A stretch of 64,000 nucleotides of DNA from Amycolatopsis sp. MtRt-6 (GTDB taxonomy: Bacteria; Actinomycetota; Actinomycetes; Mycobacteriales; Pseudonocardiaceae): assembly GCF_017308975.1 (NCBI RefSeq), contig NZ_JADWPD010000011.1, forward strand, positions 1-64,000. Direction: 5' to 3'. Each line of letters opens with the position of its first letter. Positions within the stretch are counted from its first letter, which is position 1. Positions 42,516 through 50,474 of this stretch are shown piece after piece. The notes under the pieces were generated by a model that was given only the letters and a program-made list of their open reading frames with translations, was not told the DNA's origin and searched no databases. Made by a program: the position numbers and the translations under genes.

Positions 42516-43847
42516 ATGAAACTGTTGCTTTGTGCCGTGAGCGTGCTCGCCGCATTCGGGCTCGCGCTGTCGGCCTGCTCGGCCCACAACGGCAGTTCGG
42601 GGGGCTCGACGCCGGGCGTCGCCGCCGACGGCTCGGCCACTGTCAAGGCCAAGAGCCTCACGGTGTGGACGAACGCGGCCGACCCGGCCTACGTGACCGA
42701 CGCATACACCGACTTCGGGAAGAAGTTCGGTGTCACGATGAACATCGTCAAGATCCCGGCTGACTCGTTCGAGAGCCAGGTTCAGACCAAGTGGGCCAGC
42801 GGCGACCGCCCCGACCTCCTCGAGTACCACGCCACGTCGCTCTTCTGGGCGTTGAACCCGGCCTCGAACATGATCGACATGTCCAAGATGCCGTACGTGG
42901 CCAAGTCGGGCGACGTGTACCAGAGCGGCGGCTCGTACCAGGGGAAGGTCTACGCCGCGATCACCTCGGCTCCAGTGCTTTTCGGTCTCTACTACAACAA
43001 GAAGACACTGGCCGACGCCGGCCTGTCGGCGCCCAAGACCTTCGCGGACATCGAGAACATCTGCACCACGTTGAAGCAGAAGAACCCGACGGTCACGCCG
43101 CTCTGGGAGAGCGGCGGCTCGGGCTGGCCGACACAGATCCTGAGTCTGCTGTACGTCGCCGACGCGGAGAAGGCGAAGGGCTACTCGACCGAACTGCTGA
43201 ACAAGAAGACCACGATGGACGACCCGTCCGGCCCGTTCACCGCCGCGATGGCCGAGTACAAGAAGCTGCATTCCATGGGGTGCTACAACAAGGACGCCAC
43301 CACCGCCAAGTTCGAGGACTCGATCAAGGCCGTCGCCAGCGGGACCACGGCGATGACCGCGCTGCACAGCGATTTGGTGTCGATGTTCGCCGCCCAGTTC
43401 GGCGATGACCTCGCCAAGGCCAGTGACGCCATCGGCTGGGCGTCACCCTCCGCTTCCGACGCCACCGCGGCGTGGGCACCGTCGGTCAGCGGCACCTGGT
43501 ACATCCCCCGGACCGGCGACACCGACAAGGAGAGCTCGGCGTTGGCCTTCGTGCAGTGGATCACCGGCGCCGGCTACCAGGACTACGTCAACGCGCAGCA
43601 GTCGTTCCCGATCCTCACCGGGGCGAAGGGGCCCGACAACACGCCGGCAATCCAGCAGGAGATCCATGCGGCCTATGAGGCGAACCGGTCCCTCGCGTTC
43701 AACACGAACCTGGTCGGCTTCAACTCGCAGTCCGTCGCCTGGATGACCGGGCTGCTCAGCGGTCAGTATTCGCCGGAGCAGGTCGGTGCGCTCGCGCAGA
43801 AAGCACTGGCCCAGGGCGCCAAGACGGCCAAGCTTCCCGGCTGGTAG
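42516..43847 (+). CDS. sugar ABC transporter binding lipoprotein
   Basis: A 443-residue family 1 (MalE-like) binding protein. The lipoprotein signal ends in LSAC (Cys21). The mature chain opens with SLTVWTNAADPAYVTDAY, and near the C-terminus shows ALAFVQWITGAGYQDYVNAQ, both usual for sugar-binding proteins. AAGGAG (42499-42504) precedes the ATG by 11 bases. With two rhamnosidase genes in the same locus, rhamnosyl oligosaccharides or glycosides are the likely ligands. Confidence 0.9.
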   Translation: MKLLLCAVSVLAAFGLALSACSAHNGSSGGSTPGVAADGSATVKAKSLTVWTNAADPAYVTDAYTDFGKKFGVTMNIVKIPADSFESQVQTKWASGDRPDLLEYHATSLFWALNPASNMIDMSKMPYVAKSGDVYQSGGSYQGKVYAAITSAPVLFGLYYNKKTLADAGLSAPKTFADIENICTTLKQKNPTVTPLWESGGSGWPTQILSLLYVADAEKAKGYSTELLNKKTTMDDPSGPFTAAMAEYKKLHSMGCYNKDATTAKFEDSIKAVASGTTAMTALHSDLVSMFAAQFGDDLAKASDAIGWASPSASDATAAWAPSVSGTWYIPRTGDTDKESSALAFVQWITGAGYQDYVNAQQSFPILTGAKGPDNTPAIQQEIHAAYEANRSLAFNTNLVGFNSQSVAWMTGLLSGQYSPEQVGALAQKALAQGAKTAKLPGW

Positions 43848-43871
43848 GCGACCGTGCGTGGAGATGCTGCG

Positions 43872-44858
43872 ATGACCCGATTCGACGACGACTCGACGGC
43901 CGGCCGCACGGACGTCACGGCCATCGACCCCGGCACCGGACCCGGGGCCGGTGGGCGCACGGTCCGCCCGCCGCGGCGCCGGGGATCACCCAGGCCAGGT
44001 CCGGCTCGGCGGTGGTGGCCCTTCGCGCTGCCGGCCTTCGTCCTGGTCGCCGGGTTCTTCGTCGTGCCGTTCGTGCTGAACATCCGCTTCGCCTTCACCG
44101 ACTGGAGCGGCTACTCGGATGCCATCACCGCGAACGGACTCGACAACTTCCGGACGCTGGCGGACCAGGACCTGCTCTGGAACGCCATTCGCGCAACCTT
44201 GATCTACGCCGTGATCGCGATGCTGGTGCAGAACGTCTTCAGCCTGTCGGCGGCCCTGCTCCTCCAGCGCCGCACACGGGTCAACGGGTTCTTCCGTTCC
44301 CTGTTCTTCATCCCGGTCCTGATCGCACCGGTCGCGGCCGGCTACATCTGGAGCGCGATCCTGGCGCCGTCCGGCCCGCTCAACAAGGCGATCGGGATCG
44401 TCAAGCCGGGCTTCGAATACGCCTGGCTGGGCCACTCCGGCAGCGCATTGGCGTCCGTCGCCTTCATCGACGCCTGGAAGTGGAGCGGGCTGATCACGCT
44501 GGTCTACATCGCGGGCCTGAACGCCATTCCCGCGTCGCTGATCGAGGCGGCCACCCTCGACGGCGCCAACGGCTGGAAACGCTTCTGGAAGATCCGGTTC
44601 CCGCTCCTCGCCCCGGCGTTCACCTTCACCGTCGTGGTGACGCTGCTCGGTGCCCTGAACGCCTTCGACATCGCCATGGCGACGACGCACGGCGGCCCCG
44701 GCACCGCGACGACCGTCCTCAACGTCGCCATGTTCAACCAGTACGCCAGCGGTTTCTTCGGCACGTCCAGCGCCCTGAGCCTCATCGTCACGATCCTGGT
44801 GCTGGTGATCGGCGTGCCCCTCATCTTCTTCCTGCGCCGACGGGAGATCGAAGGATGA
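43872..44858 (+). CDS. sugar ABC transporter permease (MalF type)
   Basis: A 328-residue permease with six membrane helices after a 40-residue basic, Pro-rich N-terminal extension. The coupling loop EAATLDGANGWKRFWKIRFP (about residues 231-250) is the family's EAA motif. GGAG precedes the ATG at 43872 by nine bases; an in-frame GTG at 43854 is a weaker start. Its stop overlaps the next permease gene as ATGA. Confidence 0.92.
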   Translation: MTRFDDDSTAGRTDVTAIDPGTGPGAGGRTVRPPRRRGSPRPGPARRWWPFALPAFVLVAGFFVVPFVLNIRFAFTDWSGYSDAITANGLDNFRTLADQDLLWNAIRATLIYAVIAMLVQNVFSLSAALLLQRRTRVNGFFRSLFFIPVLIAPVAAGYIWSAILAPSGPLNKAIGIVKPGFEYAWLGHSGSALASVAFIDAWKWSGLITLVYIAGLNAIPASLIEAATLDGANGWKRFWKIRFPLLAPAFTFTVVVTLLGALNAFDIAMATTHGGPGTATTVLNVAMFNQYASGFFGTSSALSLIVTILVLVIGVPLIFFLRRREIEG

Positions 44859-45700
44859 CCAGCATCAGCAAGACGTCCCGCCGCCTGATCCGTCCCCTCG
44901 TCCTGCTGCTGGTCGCGTTGCCCTGGGTGGTGCTGCCGCTGTGGCTCCTGCTCGTCAACTCGGCCAAGCCACTGAGTGAAGCGAGTTCGCTCTCGCTGTC
45001 ACTGCCCGCCAAGTGGGCGTTGGGGGACAACTACTCCACCGTGCTCGGCGAGGGCCACTACGGCCGGGCCTTGACGAACAGCCTCCTGGTCATCGTCCCC
45101 ACCCTGGTCGTCGTGGTCGTGCTCGGCTCCATGGCCGCATGGGCCTACGCGCGCTCGTCCTCGCTGCCGATGAAGATCGCGTACAGCCTGACCGTGCTCT
45201 CCATCCTCTTGCCGCCGGCGATCCTGCCCACGGTCTACGAGCTGCAGACCCTGCACATCGACGGCACCCGGCTGGGCTACTTCCTCGTCATGACCGGCAC
45301 CCGGATAGGCACGGTCGTCTTCCTGGCCACCGGCTTCATCAAGGCCCTGCCACGGGACCTCGAGGAAGCAGCGTTGACCGACGGCGCGAACCGCCTGCAG
45401 GTCTACCGGATCATCATCCTGCCGCTGCTGGTTCCCGTGCTGCTGGTCGGCTGCGTCATCCTGATCATCTCCACCTGGAACGATTTCTTCTTCGCGTCCT
45501 TCTTGCTCCAAGGTTCCGAGCGGGCCACCCTGCCTCTCGCGCTGTACCAGTTCGCCTCGGCATCGACAGACGTCTCCGCGATGCGCTGGAACCTGATCTT
45601 CGCCCACATCGTCCTCACCAGCTTGCCGTTGATCCTCCTCTACCTGCTGGTCCAGCGGCGGGTGGTCGGTGGTTTGGCCGAAGGCGGCATAAAGGGCTGA
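44855..45700 (+). CDS. sugar ABC transporter permease (MalG type)
   Basis: A 281-residue permease that pairs with the preceding one. It has a first helix LVLLLVALPWVVLPLWLLLV and the EAA loop EEAALTDGANRLQVYRIIIL. No ATPase gene is nearby, so the transporter probably uses a shared MsiK-type ATPase encoded elsewhere, as is common in actinomycetes. Confidence 0.92.
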   Translation: MTSISKTSRRLIRPLVLLLVALPWVVLPLWLLLVNSAKPLSEASSLSLSLPAKWALGDNYSTVLGEGHYGRALTNSLLVIVPTLVVVVVLGSMAAWAYARSSSLPMKIAYSLTVLSILLPPAILPTVYELQTLHIDGTRLGYFLVMTGTRIGTVVFLATGFIKALPRDLEEAALTDGANRLQVYRIIILPLLVPVLLVGCVILIISTWNDFFFASFLLQGSERATLPLALYQFASASTDVSAMRWNLIFAHIVLTSLPLILLYLLVQRRVVGGLAEGGIKG

Positions 45701-45734
45701 GCACCATCCCTGTCCCACCCGCGCGATCCCGGAG

Positions 45735-45748
45735 TCGCGAACTCGCGA
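45735..45748. repeat. TCGCGA-AC-TCGCGA palindrome
   Basis: Two TCGCGA palindromes separated by two bases lie in the 73-base gap between the permease and the next gene. They could form a regulator site or a small hairpin that reduces read-through from transporter to enzyme genes. No direct evidence for either. Confidence 0.3.
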
Positions 45749-45773
45749 GATCCACTCAAGGAGGTAGGGCCGC

Positions 45774-46901
45774 ATGAGCGGTGTGAAGGGCGTGACGGTT
45801 GCCGGGTTCGAGTCCATCGCGGACGCCCTCGAGGCACTCGGCGATGCCGACCCCACGTACAGCGCTCACGTCTGCGCCGTCCACGAGGGCGAAACGGTCG
45901 TCGACCTCGTCGTCGGCGACGACTTGGCCGCGGACAGCCTCATCAGCGTGTTCTCCTGCAGCAAGGGCATCGCCGCGTTGAGCCTGTCGTTGCTCCTCGG
46001 CTCCGGAGACCTCGACCCGGACGCCCCGGTCGCGCGCTACTGGCCCGAGTTCGCCGCCGCCGGCAAGGAAGCGGTCACCGTCCGCACGGCGTTGTCGCAC
46101 CAAGCCGGGCTCATCGGAGTCGCCGGCGGGTTCACCATCGAGGACGTCGTCGAACACCACGACCTCGCCGCTCGGCTCGCCGCAGCCTCACCGCTGTGGG
46201 TGCCCGGGGCAGCGCACGGCTACCACGGCGTCACCATCGGCACCATCATGGCCGAGCTCGTCGCCCGCATCACCGGCACGTCGTTGCAGACGTTCTTCCG
46301 CACCAACGTGATCGACGCCATCGGAGCCGACTTCCACTTCGGCGTCCCCGAAGCCGACCGGGCACGCATCGTGGAGGCGCTGCCCCCGAAGGCGGACGAG
46401 GAGCAACCGGAAGAGCCGGAGCCGATGAGCCTGGTCGAATTGGCCTTCGGAGGTGGCCTCATGCCGCCGATGCGCGAGCTCGTCCGCCACCCGCTCGTGG
46501 TCGCGAACGGACCGGTCGGGTTCGGAGGGTTCGGGAACGCACGAAGCATGGCTCACCTGTACGCCCAGGGCCTCGGTGACGGTCTCTTCCCGGTCGGCGC
46601 GCTCCGGAGGATGAGCCAGATCCAAGCCAACGGCACTGACCTCGTCCTCGGTATCGAGACCCGGTTCGGACTCGTGTTCCAGGTCCCCGACGCCCGCCTC
46701 GACTACGGAAGCCCGTGGGCGTTCGGCCACGACGGCGCCGGCGGCGCCATCGGCTTCGCCGACCCCGCCCGCGACCTCGCGTTCGGCTACACCACCAGCC
46801 GCGTCCCCACCCCCGCCGGTGCCCACCAGCCCGGACTCGAGCTCGCCCGGAAAGTCCGGGCCTGCCTCAGGAGCGCGCTGTCCCCCATGGAGAACCGATG
46901 A
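45774..46901 (+). CDS. beta-lactamase-fold serine hydrolase (esterase)
   Basis: A 375-residue serine hydrolase of the class C beta-lactamase/esterase fold. The nucleophile motif is SCSK (Ser61, Lys64), and Tyr150 in GYHG is the likely second catalytic residue. No signal peptide is present, so it is probably a cytoplasmic esterase rather than a resistance enzyme. AAGGAGGT lies seven bases upstream of the ATG. It overlaps the next hydrolase as ATGA and may remove ester groups from imported glycosides. Confidence 0.87.
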   Translation: MSGVKGVTVAGFESIADALEALGDADPTYSAHVCAVHEGETVVDLVVGDDLAADSLISVFSCSKGIAALSLSLLLGSGDLDPDAPVARYWPEFAAAGKEAVTVRTALSHQAGLIGVAGGFTIEDVVEHHDLAARLAAASPLWVPGAAHGYHGVTIGTIMAELVARITGTSLQTFFRTNVIDAIGADFHFGVPEADRARIVEALPPKADEEQPEEPEPMSLVELAFGGGLMPPMRELVRHPLVVANGPVGFGGFGNARSMAHLYAQGLGDGLFPVGALRRMSQIQANGTDLVLGIETRFGLVFQVPDARLDYGSPWAFGHDGAGGAIGFADPARDLAFGYTTSRVPTPAGAHQPGLELARKVRACLRSALSPMENR

Positions 46902-47875
46902 CGATCAAGATGCCGCTGCGTGTGCCCATCGACGGCGTGCCTCCCGCGTTCGTCGACCCCGCGGTCCTCACGCCCGTCGAGGCCGACGGTGTCCGGTGGT
47001 GGCGGGACGTCGAATACGCCCTCGTCGCCGGCTACCGGCCGCTGCTTCTCGACCTCAGCGTCCCGAACGCGCACGGACCGGTTCCCCTGGTCGTGCTCAT
47101 CCACGGTGGCGCCTGGCTGGGCGGAACCAAGAACATCCAGCTCGGCGGCCTCGACGACTTCGGCGCTGTGCGGGTGCGACTGCACGAGGAGGGGTTCGCG
47201 GTCGCCGCCGTCCAGTACCGGCTCTCGGGGGAGGCGGCCTTCCCCGCCCAGCTGCACGACATCAAGGCCGCGATCCGGTGGTTGCGCACCGCGGCGCCCG
47301 CCGTCGGCATCGACCCCGGCCGGATCGCGAGCCTCGGCGCCTCCGCCGGCGGCCACCTCGCCGTCTTCCTCGGCACCAACACGACCGTGCCGGAGCTCGA
47401 GGGCACCGTCGGCCTGACCGGCACCTCCTCGGCGGTAACGGCAAGCGTCGGCTGGTACCCGCCCACCCGGCTGGACACGATGGAGGCCGAAAGCATCCCC
47501 GGGACGCCCTTCACCGCGCACAGCGCTGCGGGCTCGCCGGAATCGCGCCTGATCGGTCACACCGTCGGCGAGCGCCCCGAACTCGCCCGGCACGCCAGCC
47601 CGATCGCGCACATCAACGACGCGACCGCCCCGACCCTGCTCGTCCACGGCACCCTCGACCAGGTGGTCCCGCACCAGCAGAGCATTGCGTACCACGGTGC
47701 GCTCGACGAGGCCGGCGTGCCCAACATGCTCGAGCTCGTCGAGGGAGCCGACCACGGCTTCTTCGGCGGCGACATCGACGCCGTCATCGATACCACCGTT
47801 GCGTTCCTGCTCGACCAGCTCGCCACCGTCCAGGCAGCTTCGCAGGCCCTGAAGTCGGCAACCGACAAGGCTTAG
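46898..47875 (+). CDS. alpha/beta hydrolase, BD-FAE/acetylesterase type
   Basis: A 325-residue alpha/beta hydrolase. The oxyanion motif is IHGGAWL; the nucleophile elbow is GASAGG; the Asp is in HGTLDQVVP and the His in GADHGFFG. The fold and motifs match acetyl-xylan or feruloyl-type esterases. It is coupled by ATGA to the preceding esterase and followed by a rhamnosidase eight bases on, so it probably deacylates the glycoside before or during deglycosylation. Confidence 0.88.
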   Translation: MTIKMPLRVPIDGVPPAFVDPAVLTPVEADGVRWWRDVEYALVAGYRPLLLDLSVPNAHGPVPLVVLIHGGAWLGGTKNIQLGGLDDFGAVRVRLHEEGFAVAAVQYRLSGEAAFPAQLHDIKAAIRWLRTAAPAVGIDPGRIASLGASAGGHLAVFLGTNTTVPELEGTVGLTGTSSAVTASVGWYPPTRLDTMEAESIPGTPFTAHSAAGSPESRLIGHTVGERPELARHASPIAHINDATAPTLLVHGTLDQVVPHQQSIAYHGALDEAGVPNMLELVEGADHGFFGGDIDAVIDTTVAFLLDQLATVQAASQALKSATDKA

Positions 47876-47882
47876 GAGTGTC

Positions 47883-50474
47883 GTGTCCGAAGGGCCTCGT
47901 GTGTCTCCCGTGCGGTTCGAAGCGCACCGATCGGCGCTGGGCGTCGCTGAAACGGCACCGCGGCTGTCGTGGCGTGTCACCGCGGGCCCGTCGTGGCGCC
48001 AGGCTGGTTATGAGCTGATGATCGACGCAGATGTGCGTCGGGTGGACTCGGCTGAGTCGGTGCTGGTGCCTTGGCCGGCTCCACCGTTGACATCGCGAGA
48101 GCGGAAAACCGTTCGGGTGCGCGTCCGGGGCGTCGATGGCACGAAGTCGTCCTGGAGCGAGCCGTCGGTCGTCGAGGCGGGCTTGGTGCGTCCTGCCGAC
48201 TGGCAGGCGTGGATGATCACGCCGCACGGGGACCCGGCGCCCTTGGTGCGGCGTGCGTTCCGGCTGCCGAGTGGGGCCGTGTCGGCACGGCTCTACGTCA
48301 CGGCGCACGGGCTGTACCGGGCCGAGATCAACGGCCGCCCGGTCGGCGACGAGGCGTTCACGCCCGGCTGGACCACTTACCGCCGCCGCCTTCGTTACCG
48401 GACTTATGACGTGACCGATCTGCTTCGCGACGGTGACAACGTCCTTGGCGCGAGGATGGCCGACGGATGGTTCCGCGGCCGGCTGACCTTCCTTGAAGGC
48501 AAGCGAAACGTCTACGGCAACCGGCTTGGTCTGCTCGCGCAGCTCGAGGTGGTGCTCGAGGATGGAGAGCGAGTCGTCGTGGCCACCGACGGGTCGTGGC
48601 GCTCCGCTACGGGCCCGATCCTGAAGGCGGACTTGTACGAGGGCGAGCACCACGACGCGAGGCTCGAGCCACCCGGGTGGTCGCTTCCCGGATTCGACGA
48701 CACCGACTGGCTTCCTTGTTCCCCGAACGAGTTCGACGCCGGCATCCTGGTGGCACCCGACGGTCCGCCCGTGCGTGCCGTCGAGGAAGTGGCGGTGCGA
48801 GAGGTGATCACCTCGCCTTCCGGGCGGACGCTGCTCGATTTCGGACAGAACCTCGTCGGGAAGCTGCGCATCAAGGTACGTGGCCCCGCGGGCACGGTCG
48901 TTACTCTCCGGCACGCCGAAGTCCTTGAGGATGGAGAGCCGGCGGTGCGACCGCTGCGTACCGCTACCGCGACGGACAGCTACACGCTCCGAGGGGACGA
49001 GGCTCCGGAGTCGTGGGATCCCATGTTCACCTTCCACGGCTTCCGGTACGCCGAAGTGACCGGCTGGCCCGGAAAACTGGATCCGGACGCGGTCAAGGCG
49101 GTCGTCCACCACTCGGACATGGAGCGCACCGGCTGGTTCGAGTGCTCGGACCCGTTGCTCACGAGGTTGCACGAGAACGTGGTGTGGGGGATGCGGGGCA
49201 ACTTCCTGGACGTCCCCACCGACTGTCCGCAGCGTGACGAGCGGCTCGGCTGGACCGGGGACATCCAGGTGTTCGCGCCGACCGCGGCCTACCTGTACGA
49301 CTGTGCCGGATTCCTCTCGTCCTGGCTCAAGGACCTGGCTGCCGACCAGACTCCCGAAGGCATCGTGCCCATGTTCGTCCCATGGGTCGACATAAACCGG
49401 TCCCGGGGCGAGGTCACGCCCTACGCGGGCTGGGGCGACGCTGCGGTGATGGTGCCGTGGGTCATGTACCAGCGGTTCGGGGACCGGGAATTCCTGCGCC
49501 GGCAGTACTCGAGCATGCGCGGCTGGGTGGACGGGGTGACCAGCATCCTGGGAACCCGGGGGTTGTTCGACGAGCCGGCCGCGCAGCTGGGAGACTGGCT
49601 CGACCCGGCGGCGCCTCCCGAGGACCCCGCCGCCGGAGCGACCGATCCGATTCTCGTCGCCACGGCCTACCGCGCGCGCTCGGCCGATCTCCTCTCGCGA
49701 GTGGCAACCCTGCTCGGCGAGGAGGCCGATGCGGCCAAATACGCCGACCTGGCCGAAACGGTGCGACAGGCCTTTCGGGACAAGTACGTCAGGCAGGACG
49801 GCAGCCTCCTCGGTGACTCGCAAACCGGGTATGCCTTGGCCCTGGAGTTCGCACTGCTCGCCGACGACCGTGAGCGGCGCGTGGCTGCACAACGGCTCGT
49901 GGAAGCGGTCCGGAGCAAAGGGCACCGGATCGCCACCGGATTCCTGGGGACGCCACTGATCCTCGACGCGCTCACGAGAGTTGGCGCGGTTGACGACGCG
50001 TACGGCATGTTGACCCAGACGGAGCCTCCCTCGTGGCTCTATGCGGTCACCATGGGCGCCACCACCATCTGGGAGCGCTGGGACGCACTCTTGCCGAACG
50101 GACGTATCAACCCAGGCGAGATGACCTCGTTCAACCACTACGCGTTTGGAGCCGTGGCCGACTGGATGCACCGCGTGGTCGGCGGGCTCGCTCCCGGTGC
50201 CCCCGGCTATCGCGTGCTCGATGTCGCGCCACACCCCGGCGGCGGCCTCACGTCCGCAAGGACCGCCCACGTGACGCCGTATGGCCGCGCAGAGGTTTCG
50301 TGGCGTCGTGTCGACGAGGTGTTGTTCGTGGATGTCGTGGTCCCCACCGGCACACTCGCGCGGGTCCGGCTCCCCGGCCGCGCCGAAGTCGAGGTCGGTC
50401 CTGGCCGGCACTCTTTCGAGTGTCCCTTCCGTGCCCCAGCCGATGACCCGGGAGTTCTCGATGCCACTCGATGA
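47883..50474 (+). CDS. GH78 alpha-L-rhamnosidase (copy 2)
   Basis: An 863-residue GH78 enzyme paralogous to the one at 38559-41192 (both read LPTDCPQRDERLGWTGDIQV or nearly so). The expected acid is Glu453 in QRDERLGW; the base lies in ATTIWERWDA near residue 730. The start is a GTG at 47883; no signal peptide. Two GH78 genes in one locus may differ in linkage preference. The 3' end overlaps the GH3 gene by 14 bases. Confidence 0.93.
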   Translation: MSEGPRVSPVRFEAHRSALGVAETAPRLSWRVTAGPSWRQAGYELMIDADVRRVDSAESVLVPWPAPPLTSRERKTVRVRVRGVDGTKSSWSEPSVVEAGLVRPADWQAWMITPHGDPAPLVRRAFRLPSGAVSARLYVTAHGLYRAEINGRPVGDEAFTPGWTTYRRRLRYRTYDVTDLLRDGDNVLGARMADGWFRGRLTFLEGKRNVYGNRLGLLAQLEVVLEDGERVVVATDGSWRSATGPILKADLYEGEHHDARLEPPGWSLPGFDDTDWLPCSPNEFDAGILVAPDGPPVRAVEEVAVREVITSPSGRTLLDFGQNLVGKLRIKVRGPAGTVVTLRHAEVLEDGEPAVRPLRTATATDSYTLRGDEAPESWDPMFTFHGFRYAEVTGWPGKLDPDAVKAVVHHSDMERTGWFECSDPLLTRLHENVVWGMRGNFLDVPTDCPQRDERLGWTGDIQVFAPTAAYLYDCAGFLSSWLKDLAADQTPEGIVPMFVPWVDINRSRGEVTPYAGWGDAAVMVPWVMYQRFGDREFLRRQYSSMRGWVDGVTSILGTRGLFDEPAAQLGDWLDPAAPPEDPAAGATDPILVATAYRARSADLLSRVATLLGEEADAAKYADLAETVRQAFRDKYVRQDGSLLGDSQTGYALALEFALLADDRERRVAAQRLVEAVRSKGHRIATGFLGTPLILDALTRVGAVDDAYGMLTQTEPPSWLYAVTMGATTIWERWDALLPNGRINPGEMTSFNHYAFGAVADWMHRVVGGLAPGAPGYRVLDVAPHPGGGLTSARTAHVTPYGRAEVSWRRVDEVLFVDVVVPTGTLARVRLPGRAEVEVGPGRHSFECPFRAPADDPGVLDATR

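Noticed and set aside
45774..46901. Beta-lactam resistance gene
   Set aside because: SxxK is present, but the context, the lack of a signal peptide and the YHG motif fit an esterase better.
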